NCBI GenBank assembly: GCA_009746045.1
Contig: RPFO01000448.1
Location: forward strand, 2,641,509 to 2,705,508
Length of the DNA stretch: 64,000 nucleotides
Reading direction: 5' to 3'
DNA from: Mesostigma viride
Taxonomy: Eukaryota > Streptophyta > Mesostigmatophyceae > Mesostigmatales > Mesostigmataceae
Position 1 is the first letter of the stretch, and every line of letters begins with the position of its first letter. This document shows, piece by piece, positions 11,582 through 22,639 of this stretch. Made by a program: the position numbers and the translations under genes. Below the pieces are notes generated by a model. That model ran no database searches and was not told the DNA's origin. It saw only the letters and a list, made by a program, of their open reading frames with translations.

Positions 11582-12182
11582 TACAAGAACGTACCATAAC
11601 GGGCATTTATTCGTGCCCAGGCGCACAAGAAAGGCCACCCTTTCATGGAGAGGTCGGGCGCGCATCGCGCAGGCCTAATGTTATCTTACCGAAAAATGAC
11701 GGGAAAGGTAAAGATAGCAGCTGGAATTTTTACGGCTTTAGAAACATCATTAAACTAGCTTCCATTAGGACCATCAAAACTGGCAACAATCAACAATCAC
11801 ACCTGCAGGCATCCATTTTACTTTATTCATCCCGACAGGAATTCAGGCCGGACCCCCCCTGCCGATGGTAAAGAAAAAGAGCCCGCGACATCATAGATCG
11901 CAACTATCCCATGGACCATAAATTAGAACCAGTAACTAATTTTCTCCAAGAATCGAGCATTTTTTCTGCTTTCCGCGAGCCAGATTTGTCACGTTTCGTC
12001 TAAAAGCAGTCGCCATGGCCACTTCCGCAAGGGGTGCGCGCACCGTGCACCCACTTTTCACGGTACGGAGGGTACCGCGGAATTTTTTTGGCGCGGAAAA
12101 TATTCGCCGCGCCGAGTCCCCTTAATTAATTCTTCGCTACTTCCTGCATGCCGGCAAGGGTACACCCCTCGCATTAGTAGTT
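11582..12182. other. Spacer without recognised features
   Basis: Sequence between the piggyBac-like element and the left Penelope flank. A TTAATTAATT lies at about 12122. No gene seen. Confidence 0.5.
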
Positions 12183-12900
12183 TTATATAAACAAGCCCCC
12201 CCCCCCAAGCTGACGCGGACGCGTCAGCTTTTCCCCCACCGCCGATTCTCCGCACCCGCACCCCCGCACCCCCCCACCCACCCAGATTAACGGACCCCCC
12301 CACACCCCGGCAGCCCGCAGTTCCCCTGCCGCAGTTCGTCGCTACTCGCGCAGTCCAGTCTCCTCGCGGAGGCGACCACGTGGCGTGCCCCCACGCCCCC
12401 AATTTCTGCTGTCCGCCAGTGTCCGCCTGGCCCCAATGTAAACGAACCCCCACAGAAGCACTCTCGCTCCAGTATGCTCGTGCAGCTCCTCATCACTCGG
12501 CCGTTCAGTTCACCCACTTTTCTCCCTTTCGCGGTAGCTTATATTTCCCTTTCCTTCTGTTCGCTGCTACTCTCATCCTCCCCCAAGCCCGAGGAGTCTT
12601 CCCGTCTCTTCGAACAGCTCAGCTCCGGGCACCCGACGACCCATTTTCGTCTCCAGTTCACTCGATTCGTCGCTACTCCTTTCCCTCCCCTAGCCCTTCT
12701 TCCCCTCATTCGCGGTAACTCAGTACGATTCAGTTCATGCAGTCTCTCTTTGTGCCCCTACGTGGCATTTTCGCTTAGTATTCCTTACCTCTCAGAGGCC
12801 GCTCCCCCCCCCCGCGCCACTTCCCCTGCGTTTGCCACCGGAACTACCCGCCCGCCCACTTCCCCTGCGTTTTTCACCGGAACTCCAAGCAAGAGTTGTT
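12183..12900 (+). repeat. Penelope-element flank repeat A, left copy
   Basis: About 718 bp repeated nearly identically and in the same orientation at 19783-20498. It starts with ACAAGC, a C-tract and a 24-bp palindrome centred on GACGCG/GACGCGTC, and ends with CCAAGCAAGAGTTG. It is pyrimidine-rich on the plus strand and has no convincing coding frame. The two copies bracket the retroelement, so this is probably part of a long-terminal-repeat-like unit or the host repeat it inserted into. Confidence 0.8.
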
Positions 12901-12902
12901 TC

Positions 12903-13472
12903 TCAACATATATACTAAAATTTGTAAAACGCAGCCTTGGCACAATTTTAGCTAACACTCTTTCGAACGGCTTTCGGCTCCAGCCACTCAGCGGCGCTAC
13001 TTACAGTCCGCTTGACGAATGAGCTGCGCGAAATTACATTGCGACCAATCACGAAAAGGTCAAACCACGGCGTCCATATTATCACGGTTTTTGGGCGTTA
13101 CATCCAGATGAGCCATTTGGCAGAGGTCCGTATGCCCAGATTGCGCCAGGAGCCAAACTCTGCGATGTCCTGTGTTTGCGAGCTCCAGATATAACCGTCG
13201 CAAACTTTTGGGCTGTTGGACCAAACTTTATCCTGAGGAACCAGTTACAAACGCGCAGAAAGCTCACACGTGGATTTTCCTCTGCTCCACCGCCTGTAAG
13301 CGATTTTCCCCTGCTGTCTGCGGGGTTGGCGAGGTCACCCATCCCCGCGCGCATCGCGCTCCCGTGCAGAGGTAGCAGTCAATCTGTACTGAGCTAGTTG
13401 AACTCCGCAAGACGATGTTCGCGAGCTCCGTCCACTGCGCGGTTGCGCAAGTTTTCCCTTTGTAGCAACATA
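12903..13472 (+). repeat. Penelope-element flank repeat B, left copy
   Basis: About 570 bp that recurs as an inverted copy at about 19215-19780, adjacent to the right repeat A. Shared landmarks are the outer ATATACTAAAATTTGTAAAAC, AGTCCGCTTGACGAATGAGC, and the inner GAGCTCCGTCCACTGCGCGG. Penelope-like elements often carry such pseudo-LTRs in direct or inverted orientation, and this fits an inverted pair. Inner limits are approximate because similarity fades. Confidence 0.75.
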
Positions 13473-13817
13473 CATACCACTCGCCCACACCCCGTAAGCA
13501 CCCGTCGCGTCATTTATGCCATTTACAACCGCAGGTACCCTCAGCGTATCTACTTTGGCCAGACGCAACGGGATGCCTGGACGCGTTTTCAGGAACATGT
13601 CCGAGCGGCACGCCGCCTTCATATTGGCCGCCCTGCCGCCAACGACGACACCCCCCTACATGGCGCCATAGCCCAATACGGGTGGTGGGATTGGCGAGTC
13701 GTCCCCTTGGAACATGTCCCCGGCACCTTTACCGGCGCCGTTTTTCGCAAAGCCGCAGGGCATCGGGAAACGTTTTGGAAACGAATGTTACATGCATTTC
13801 TGCCCCACGGTTTTTGA
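13398..13817 (+). CDS. GIY-YIG endonuclease domain of Penelope-like element
   Basis: A 139-codon frame. After a leader overlapping repeat B (first about 33 residues), the domain reads RRVIYAIYNRRYPQRIYFGQT, followed by TRFQEHVRAAR and WDWRVVPLEHV. The IYAIY and IYFGQT pair is a GIY-YIG signature with slight changes, and the Arg in TRFQEH sits where the catalytic Arg lies. In this superfamily the domain nicks DNA for target-primed reverse transcription. It lies upstream of the RT, as in the Chlamys-type N-terminal GIY-YIG elements of green algae, rather than downstream as in canonical Penelope. The frame ends 159 bp before the RT frame opens in a different phase, so one or more frameshifts have separated two domains that were probably one protein. 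The true start codon is uncertain. Confidence 0.75.
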   Translation: MNSARRCSRAPSTARLRKFSLCSNIHTTRPHPVSTRRVIYAIYNRRYPQRIYFGQTQRDAWTRFQEHVRAARRLHIGRPAANDDTPLHGAIAQYGWWDWRVVPLEHVPGTFTGAVFRKAAGHRETFWKRMLHAFLPHGF

Positions 13818-13975
13818 ATTGAAGGCAAGAGTTTCAAAGCTCGGTCTCGCCGCCGCCCGCCTCCCCTCCGTCCCCGCCCTCTTATGTTCATCCGTGCCTG
13901 GCGTCTGAAGCACAATCTCCACCCATATCGCCCCTATCCCCCAGCGTCACCCCGGCCCCTCCACCTTCCACACAT

Positions 13976-15036
13976 GTGTCCACCGATCCTTCCCTTTACT
14001 CCACCAGTCTCCGCTGCTTACGTCACATGTCTCGGCTTATGCAACGCGGCAACTTTCATGCATCCTATCTCGAAGCCTGCAGCTTGAAGAAGCTTACCAG
14101 CTTACACATTGCCGTCGGGTCGTGCTCCCCAGCTGATCTGCAAGTCCCCCGCTCCCATGCCACTAGTCTGCGAGGCCTTCTCTCACGTATCATTCGGCAC
14201 CGTGTCAATGGGAATGCAGATGCACTGCGTCCGCGCCGTTTGCTGATCTCACCTTTCATTCATGCTGCGATGGATGAGCTGTGTTTGCCACACATTCTGC
14301 ATTTGCCGCAAGTGCAGGCTGCGATGCCGCTCGTGGTGCGCCACACTTTCGGCACTCCCATTGCCGCCTGGCATTACTCTCCCACCTTGGGACAAATGGT
14401 TTTCAGCAACGGGAAGGTCAGCCGCGATACAACGCCCACCGCGCTGGCCACCATCTTGGCAGGGCCCTGCCCCTGCCAACAACAACGGTATTTCAAGTAC
14501 CTTGATCCCACCTCACAGCACGTCATGACCGCTGACCTCAGCATCCTGCCGAGCCACACGCTTGTAGACCTTTTTGCCAAAGGCACCAAGTTTCGGCCGT
14601 GGGTCCAGCGCACGTGTGCCAAAGAGGTGAATGCACTGCTCTCCACATCACTGCGCAAATTCTGCAATGCCATGTGCACGGACCTACAGCTTGCTCCCCT
14701 TGCCATGGAACCGTGGTTTCGCGCCGTCATTCACGAATGCAATGCACGTCTCACCAGGCTTGATTACCGTCTCCAGCAGGTCCACCGCACCACCTGGCTC
14801 AACACCACAGATAAAGCACTTCTTGACCACTTCAAGCAGGACTTTATCATCACGTGTGTTGACAAGAGTGCCCACAACTTTGCTTTCATATGCAAGAAGC
14901 ACTACCTTGCTACTTTGCAACACGAGTTGGCGTCCAGCCCTACCTATGTTCAGCGTGCACAGTCCACCGCCAGTATCACTGCTGCTCATCGGGCTTTTCT
15001 GCACAGCCAAAACATTTTTGCTCGGGCATTCCTTAA
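13976..15036 (+). pseudogene. Penelope-like reverse transcriptase, N-terminal part (interrupted)
   Basis: Open frame of about 353 codons that is cut by the piggyBac-like element right after AFL. It contains the block CPCQQQRYFKYLDPTSQHVMTADLSIL, a Cys-x-Cys followed by His-Val-x-T-x-D that I associate with N-terminal GIY-YIG Penelope elements and possibly a metal-binding site. It also contains CVDKSAHNFAFICKKHY, the conserved DK...Y block ahead of the Penelope RT fingers. Codon phase continues exactly into 16730-17990 on the other side of the insertion, so the two parts were one uninterrupted 774-codon frame before the element landed. Confidence 0.8.
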
Positions 15037-16725
15037 CCCCTAAATGGTCTGAGATCCTGCCGATAAATCGGCTGGATCTTCACAATTTTGCAAACCAGAT
15101 GCCATCCAACCTACCCATATCCAATGGCTGTCCTTGGGGGCCAAGCATGTCCATGAGTTGCCCTTCGGGTTGGTATATCACAACCTCACATATATGCAGG
15201 GTAGGCCATGTTTAACTGCCGTCAAAGTCAGGGGGGTCAAGACGCGCGTTTTCATTTTTGGTAGAATGTGCATTTTGAATTATGTTATAAGACCTAGGCA
15301 CCTACCACTTCAGGGATGATAAACAATTAGTTTCTGAACAGTTTGAGCCATTGGGGTCATCATTTGGGTGGGTATACCAGCAGTTACACCCAGTACAGCC
15401 CATAGGGGTACCGTTGGTAAAAAGCAACCAAGGGAGTAGGGGTGGGCATACTACCTCCTAATATGGCCACTAACCATGCCAAACAATACATTTCCCTTCC
15501 ACAATGATGGGGAAACATAACTGCATCATCACACTGCCCTTACATGGCACCTATGTGCAGGTGCCACCTTGTCCATGCACGTAGGTAACGTGGTACGGAC
15601 ACCCTACGCAAGGCATGCATTCTAGGAGGCAGCCACCAACAAACTAGTGGTGTTGAGCCTATTTCAGCCTGCCCTAGCAAGGATAAACTAGGCCTAAGCT
15701 GATATAGCTTGCCAGGTGATGGCCAGCACACCTGGTGGCACATGCTGTCAATGGGAAGCTTTTACTCACCAGTTACGTGCTTGATGATGCCACAGAGACC
15801 AGCCAACTGCCTCACACTCATGCAATATGTGTATGGGAAATGTATAACAAACATATATGGAGGTATTCAAACCCATACAGCCTCTAAAACTTATCACCAT
15901 CACCCTGTGGCAGGTCAACTGACTGAGGGAAGCATCTAAGAAGGGTGTTTTAGAAAGGGGCCAGGCCAGGGTCAAGAAAGAGCATGAATAGTGCAAAAAG
16001 AATGTGCTACACTAGCTAGAACGTATATATAAACGTCAAACATCGATAGGAAAACGATGCTTAAGCTTTACCAGGCATGGATGGCGTTACCTTGGCCCAG
16101 GCGGTGGCCGCAAAATGGCGCATTTCGGCACACTAAAGTTGTGCAGCATGGTCGCTGGATTCGGCGATTTCTGGCCACCCTTGCACGTTTACGACTAATA
16201 TGTATCATAAAAAGTACAAAGAAACCAATATATCCTTTAAAATACGCCGGAAATGTATTGCTGTCAACGTTTCTATCGTCCGGCCTGATCGCAGTTTTTT
16301 CCAGCAAGAACGCTGCCGACACCTATCAAATGGCATTCCCGCGAACCAAAAATTGGCCTGTATGATCTTTAGGACGTTTAAAATCAATATCCTAAATTTG
16401 GCCAGAAAATTCGAACGCAAACGTAAATGCCATGCGTGGGCGCAAGCCGCCATGGCCAGGTCGTCGTTTTCCGGAATGCACGTTGTACGTGAAAAAGTAC
16501 CCTGACCCCTTGTACTTTGACCGGCCAGAACACCTCTATAACTTTGTCAAAAGTATGCAAACCCTAGTACCATGCTGTGAAGAATTTTATAAACTTTCGA
16601 TCTTCTCAGCTAAACTTTTCCTAATTCTCAATAGATTTCGCGGCATCTGGTCCCCCGAGAAGGGGCCGATGCATCGGCTGGAACTCGATTTTTGGCGGAA
16701 AATCGGCAGCAAGACCATTTAGGGG
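15037..16725 (+). mobile_element. piggyBac-like non-autonomous element, copy 2, inserted in the RT gene
   Basis: A 1689-bp element between TTAA at 15033-15036 and TTAA at 16726-16729. Left end CCCCTAAATGGTCT, right end AGACCATTTAGGGG, a perfect 14-bp inverted repeat. Near-identical but inverted relative to copy 1. No transposase is encoded. The insertion breaks the Penelope RT frame inside a Leu-Lys pair, so it is younger than the retroelement. Confidence 0.88.
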
Positions 16726-16729
16726 TTAA

Positions 16730-17990
16730 GCGGCAGCGACGCGCCACCACCACTACGTTCCCATATCTGTATCTCACTCTTAAGCTGCACAAAACTCCTG
16801 TTGCTTTGCGCACCATTGCTGCGTCGCATTCAGCCCCACTGATGCCTCTCTCGAAACTCATCTGCCATGCTTTGAATGCTCTTCTCCCCGAAGCCAATGC
16901 ATTATGGGTGGAGGTGCTGTCGAATGCCGGGTATGAATGCGCTGGTAGTTGGATCGTCATAGACTCAGCCCAAGTACGCCTACGCCTTGCCGCCCTTAGC
17001 CGTTCTAAGACAGCAGCAGAGAAACGTATACCTATGCCCATAGCCACCTATGATTTCACCACTCTATATACCACACTAGATTTGCACGATTTGAAAGCTC
17101 GTTTAGATAGCCTCCTTACTCGTCTGTATGCACGTAGGCCTCACGGGCGCAACCACCTGCACGTGCGTGTTTCTCAGACCAAGCCCACGGCAACGTGGCT
17201 CTCAGGGATCGCGGCAGGTGCTATCGTGCGGGATGGTTATAATTATATTATCACGAAGGCTGACCTTGTCCATTGGATCTCTTATCTTGTTGATAACACC
17301 TTCATCTGTTTTGCGGGCAATGTATACCAACAAGCTATCGGCATCCCTATGGGCACTAACTGTGCCGGGCTCCTTGCAAACCTCTATCTATACACTTATG
17401 AGCTTGCATTCATGGAGAATCTCATTGCCTCAAACGATGATGTTCTCATCAGGCGTTTTATCCATACATGTCGATACATTGATGATGTCATCGCTTTCGA
17501 CAACCCTGATTTCGCAACCCATTTGTATATCACCGCTGGTCTGCCTGGCATCTACCCGCAAGCGTCCCTCACATTAAAGCTCACGTCGGAGGATACTCAT
17601 TGCAATTACCTCGATCTTAACATTACCCATAACAAGAAGGGCTGGCGTACGGCTGTCTATGATAAGCGCAAGGATCCTAAATACCAGCAAATTCCTTTTA
17701 TTCGTTACCCCGATATTCACAGTCTCCTTTCCCACACAGCAAAATATGGTGTTGTTCTTTCTCAGTTACATCGTTTTTCCCGTCTTTGTTCTTATCGTGT
17801 TGATTTCATCACGACTCTTGTTGAACTCTTGCAGCGTTTATTGGTCAAAGACTATGACCGAGCCATTATGCTCCGTCAAGTCCGATGTTTTTTGCAACGT
17901 CACCCACATCTGTTCGGTGCTGCCCCTTGGCACAAGCTCTACAAACAGGTCGTGGACCGGCTGGATCGCATAGTATCTCCGCACATCTGA
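16730..17990 (+). pseudogene. Penelope-like reverse transcriptase, C-terminal catalytic part
   Basis: About 419 codons ending at 17990. RT motifs are intact: PYLYLTLKLHKTP (fingers), ATYDFTTLYTTL with the motif A Asp at 17052-17054, AIGIPMGTNCAGLLANLYLY (motif B), and CRYIDDVIAF with the catalytic pair encoded from 17481. The IPMGTNCA and YIDD forms are typical of Penelope-like rather than LINE RTs. A thumb-like region follows to HKLYKQVVDRLDRIVSPHI. A reading from a Met inside the transposon (16692) would make this piece openable on its own, but that Met belongs to the inserted element. Confidence 0.85.
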
Positions 17991-18399
17991 ACCCTGTGAT
18001 GCCAGATCTCCTTTGCGGCCGTTCCGAGCTTGGCACTGGATTCGTTGTCCACATCGTCGCGTCGCTGCCGCAACACGATGTTTTCTGGCATCCGCGGGCT
18101 TTTGGTTCCCGCCGCACATTTGAAAGTGCTGTCCTCCGGCTTTTTGCCTTTGCACCGTGTGCAGTTCTTGGACGTTTGGAATCATGGCATGGCTAACGTG
18201 ACTAGCTAGACCTTTTCAGTGGTTTTCCATTTGCGGGTATTTCCTCGTAAATGGTGGGAGAGCGATCGCAGCAATGGTGCTCACCACTAGACACTCCCGG
18301 CCACTGAGTTAGGCTAGAAACACACGCCCTGATCAAGCATGCTGTTTCCGGCCCCACCGTCTAGGTCATCTAGTCGCTCCACACGTAAGCCAGCCATAA

Positions 18400-18545
18400 T
18401 TTCAATGCACAAGGATACACATTTCCATCACCATTCATCTTCATCATCCTGAACGACTCGAAAACGCGGAAAAGATAACGGCAGGCTCGAGCTACCATGG
18501 TCCGGATTCTCCCGATTTCTGGCCTGCGCTGGTTGTCTCTTTGAT
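18400..18545 (-). mobile_element. GAGACAAC-family dispersed repeat
   Basis: Carries the end GATTTCTGGCCTGCGCTGGTTGTCTC preceded by CTCGAGCTACCATGGTCCGG and a tract homologous to 26800-26900 (in inverted orientation). On the minus strand it starts GAGACAACCAGCGCAGGCCA. Confidence 0.55.
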
Positions 18546-18569
18546 ACATATTCTGTAAGTTCCACACAG

Positions 18570-19196
18570 GTTGGTTGCGTAGACTTCACGCGCCAAGGCA
18601 CATTGCATCATTAGCGTGGTAACTGCAAGGTTGCGGGTTCGAATCTATGGGTTGTGCCCAAGTTTTGGGTTTTTTTCTTCACCCTTTTGACAACCTCCAT
18701 GAATCTTGTGGTGGAAAACCTAAAGCTAGCGCGCGCTCCTTGGCGAGGCTAGCGCCACCTGGCCCTTGGCGGCGGTACGTGGTGACTCACTTCTCCCTAG
18801 CCGGGGCTCCCTGGCCGGGGACCGGCCACAAAAAGTACATGCTCTAATGTCGCGGGCGAAGCCCGCAAAACTTGTTTTACATCTAAAGGACAAGTTTTGC
18901 GGGCTTCGCCCGCGACATTAGAGCTTGTACTTTTTGTGGCCGGTCCCCGGCCAGGGAGCCCCGGCTAGGGAGAAGTGAGTCACCACGTACCTCCGTCGAG
19001 AGCCAAGTGGCGCTAGTCCCGCCAAGGAGCGCGCGCTAGCTTTAAAGTTTAGACCACAAGATTCATGGAATTTGGCATAAGGGTGAAGGAAAAAAATCCG
19101 AAAATTCAATGGAAGGCCCATGAAGGTTTGAACCCGGCATGCCACGAACCCTCGTCTGATGAGGTGTGCCTTGGCGCCTGAAGTGTACGTAACCAA
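18570..19196. repeat. Large imperfect palindrome (arms about 300 bp)
   Basis: Arms at about 18570-18874 and 18891-19196 around a 16-base spacer (18875-18890). The innermost 40 bases are perfect: CTAATGTCGCGGGCGAAGCC against its complement. Outer parts have diverged, for example around the tRNA-like GGTTCGAATC (left, about 18636) and its counterpart in the right arm. It could form a very long hairpin RNA or a cruciform. It lies between the RT frame and the right flank repeat B. Confidence 0.8.
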
Positions 19197-19214
19197 TTTT
19201 CGTAGAAGTTGCAC

Positions 19215-19780
19215 AATATGTACATTGCTAAAAAGGGACAAACTGCGCAACCGCGCAGTGGACGGAGCTCGCGAACTACTTGCGGAGTTCAAGCTCCAGA
19301 TTGACTGCTACCCCTGCACGGGAGCGCGATGCGCGCGGGGTTTAGTGACCTCGCCAAACCCGCAGACAGCAGGGGGAAATCGCCTACAGGCGGTGGAGCA
19401 GAGGAAAATCCACGTGTGAGCTTCCTGCGCGTTTGTAACTGGTTCGGGAGAACAAAGTTTGGTCCAACAGCCCAAAAGTTTGCGACGGTTATATCTGGAG
19501 CTCGCGAACACAGGAAATCGCAGAGTTTTCTAGTAGGAGCCATCTGGGCATACGGACCTCTGCCAAATGGCTCATCTGGATGTAACGCACAAAAACCCTC
19601 ATAATATGGACGCCGTGGTTTGACCTTTTCGTGATTGGTCGAAATGCAATTCCGCGCAGCTCATTCGTCAAGCGGACTGTAAGTCGCGCCGCTGAGTGGC
19701 TGGAGCCGAAAGCCGTTCGAAAGAGTGTTAGCTAAAATTGTGCCAGGGCTGCGTTTTACAAATTTTAGTATATATGTTGA
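19215..19780 (-). repeat. Penelope-element flank repeat B, right inverted copy
   Basis: Inverted counterpart of 12903-13472, reaching TTTTAGTATATATGTTGA at the outer edge. It is directly adjacent to the right copy of repeat A. Confidence 0.75.
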
Positions 19781-19782
19781 TA

Positions 19783-20498
19783 TAACAAGCCCCCCCCCCC
19801 AAGCTGACGCGGACGCGTCAGCTTTTCCCCCACCGCCGATTCTCCGCACCCGCACCCCCGCACCCCCCCACCCACCCAGATTAACGGACCCCCCCACACC
19901 CCGGCAGCCCGCAGTTCCCCTGCCGCAGTTCGTCGCTACTCGCGCAGTCCAGTCTCCTCGCGGAGGCGACCACGTGGCGTGCCCCCACGCCCCCAATTTC
20001 TGCTGTCCGCCAGTGTCCGCCTGGCCCCAATGTAAACGAACCCCCACAGAAGCACTCTCGCTCCAGTATGCTCGTGCAGCTCCTCATCACTCGGCCGTTC
20101 AGTTCACCCACTTTTCTCCCTTTCGCGGTAGCTTATATTTCCCTTTCCTTCTGTTCGCTGCTACTCTCATCCTCCCCCAAGCCCGAGGAGTCTTCCCGCC
20201 TCTTCGAACAGCTCAGCTCCGGGCACCCCACGACCCATTTTCGTCTCCAGTTCACTCGATTCGTCGCTACTCCTTTCCCTCCCCTAGCCCTTCTTCCCCT
20301 CATTCGCGGTAACTCAGTACGATTCAGTTCAGTCTCTCTTTGTGCCCCTACGTGGCATTTTCGCTTAGTATTCCTTACCTCTCAGATCGAGCCCCCCCCC
20401 CCCCCCCGCGCCACTTCCCCTGCGTTTGCCACCGGAACTACCCGCCCCGCGCCACTTCCCCTGCGTTTTTCACCGGAACTCCAAGCAAGAGTTGTTTT
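19783..20498 (+). repeat. Penelope-element flank repeat A, right copy
   Basis: Same orientation and nearly the same sequence as 12183-12900, with a few small indels, for example a longer C-tract at 20392-20407 and loss of CATG near 20330. Followed by TTTTACATCTAAAGGATAAG, which also occurs as the spacer of the 18.9-kb palindrome. Confidence 0.8.
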
Positions 20499-20519
20499 TT
20501 ACATCTAAAGGATAAGCTT

Positions 20520-20945
20520 CTGTAAAATGTTCTGGCTGAAAACCAGGAAACAAACAAAAGAAAATTAATTAATTAACTCCGGGGGCTGAGGACTGGACTA
20601 AACAAACAAACAAACAGAGTTAAATTAATGAACTCCTGTGGGCTCTGGGTATCACTGACCTCCACTGACTCTAGCCTATGGCCGCCGAAGGGGGGCCGCC
20701 GGGCCGGATTGCCGGCCGAATCGGGGACGGCGTGTACGATATCTACCAAACAAACAAAAGAAAGTTATTAATTAAATAAGTACCCATGTGCCTTGAACGG
20801 CTGCAGGACAAACAAACAAACAAATGGTTTTGATTAAATAATAAAGAACCCGGAACTCTAACTGGCTCCCAACAAACAATCCAGGGTTATTCGTCATGCA
20901 AATACGGCGAAAATTGACCCCTAATAACAAACTACTAATGCGAGG
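20520..20945. repeat. ACAAACAAA / TTAATTAA simple-repeat cluster
   Basis: Four loosely similar modules, each with (ACAA)n followed by TTAATTAA or a variant, at about 20545, 20600, 20750 and 20810. The pattern suggests several nested retroelement tails. No coding frame. Confidence 0.4.
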
Positions 20946-21011
20946 GGTGTATAGGGTGTAAACTATGCCTGCTCTATAGCTGGGTGCAGAAAGTGCACCT
21001 GCACACCATGA

Positions 21012-22325
21012 TTAATACGTATATTCCATCACCTACGTATTCCATCAACACGGCATTACCCCGCCATGCCCACTGCATGCAGACCGGCGTCTGGCAGGGT
21101 TGCGTCCTGTCGCCGTACCTGTTTATTATTGTAGTGGATTATGTTATGCGCCAGGCACGTGCTCGCTTTGCTAGCATTGCAGGCCGTGCCCCTGGCGGCT
21201 AGCGATCACGAACGAGCTTGGAGAAGGGGGGCCGACTAACAAGCAGAATTTACTATAGCTGACCTCATGTATGCCGACGACATCACGCTCATCGAGAAGC
21301 CGGAGTCCGTCTGCCCAACTTTGGCTGGACTGCCTGGCGCTCGAGGCTCGGGCGGTTGGCCGGTCTAGAAATCAGCCCCAAAACGGAGGCCCTGGCGCTC
21401 GGCATGGCAGGGCCCCCACCCACACTCCGCCTCTTAGACGATGCCGATGTCAACTACCCTCCTTCAGGCCGCTTCAAGCTGCTCGGCAGTTGGCTTCCCG
21501 ACTGCGAGCTACTAAGGACGACATGACGACACGGATCGGCCGCATGGCGTGGGCGCACCTCCATGACCACCGCCGCTGGTGGAGCAACCCCGCCCTACCC
21601 CGGATTGTCAAGCGTGACCTCTTCAAGGTCGTCATTCTGACGATCCTGACCTACGGCGCCGAGACGTACCTGGACACTGACGCAGGAGCTGGAGCAATGA
21701 CTCGACGGCGCCGTCACCAAGATGCTGCGCAATTAAGGCCCTTAACATCCCCTTTGGTTTGCACATTAGTTATGAGGATTTGTACGCTGATTTGCCCTAT
21801 ATGTTTCCCACATTATTAGGCACAGGCGCCTGGGCCTAGCCGGGCACCTAGCCCGCACAGATCAGGTAGATACATCAGATAGACTAGCTGGCACCAAGCC
21901 CGCCCAGCCTGGGCGATATGTCCTCACCTGGCGTGCCCCCGGCCGCGCGCGGCATGCAGGGCCGCCACCCGTGGACTTTTCGTGTCACGAAGTCCGAGTC
22001 TATCAGATAGACTCGGCATGGACATGTGCTACACTAGACGTGACGGGCTCACACCCGGGCAGCCTCCCGGTTTGTCTGTAATATGGAGGCAGATGGTGCG
22101 CAAGGATAGATGGCAAGTAGTCAATGAAGGAGACCACCCCCAAGCCTGTGGGGGCTCCGCGCGTGACCAAGTATGGCATTCATAGCGATTCGGGCCGCGG
22201 TGCCCACACCCCTGTATCTAGGACCTAGATAGCTTACACCATCCAGTCCATCCCATGTTCCCTTCCCACTGAGGACTTATGTTCACGTGACGCAGTCACG
22301 TGTCTATTAATTAATTAATTAATCA
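21012..22325 (+). mobile_element. 5'-truncated LINE (C-terminal RT and 3' end)
   Basis: Coding debris contains TGVWQGCVLSPYLFIIVVDYVM (RT block with QGC..SP), MYADDITLIE (catalytic YADD at 21270-21281), LGSWLP, LDGAVTKMLR and HRRLGLAGHLARTDQ, the usual order for the end of a LINE RT. Frameshifts and stops abound. The copy ends with ACGTGACGCAGTCACGTG, a perfect hairpin, and a (TTAA)n tail at 22303-22323. Its flanks match an uninterrupted sequence at 42250-42440. Confidence 0.75.
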
Positions 22326-22634
22326 CCTAGGGCGCGGACATAGGGGGGAAGATCATCATGGCTATACAATGGCTACGGCATGGCTTCTCAGCAAAGAGTG
22401 ACTCTCTGCATAGGCAGAGCTTGGCTATATTCTTACTATAATGCCATCATCCATGGCCCGGAGTCCCATTATTATAGGCAGAGCTTGACTAAATTCTGAA
22501 GGCATCATCCATGGGGGGGCCATGTTATGGGCACACATGCACGCACGTAGGCGTGTGTGTGCCACGTGCGCTAGCTATCAGCTAAGCCTGACTAATCTAC
22601 TACACTACTGTTATGTACATTAATCCTTAGACTG
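22326..22634 (+). repeat. Right half of dispersed repeat X
   Basis: AGATCATCATGGCTATACAATGGCTACGGCATGG and the following CTCTGCATAGGCAGAGC align with 42345-42450. The left half of the same repeat lies at 20943-21011, before the LINE insertion. Confidence 0.55.
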
Positions 22635-22639
22635 ATGAG

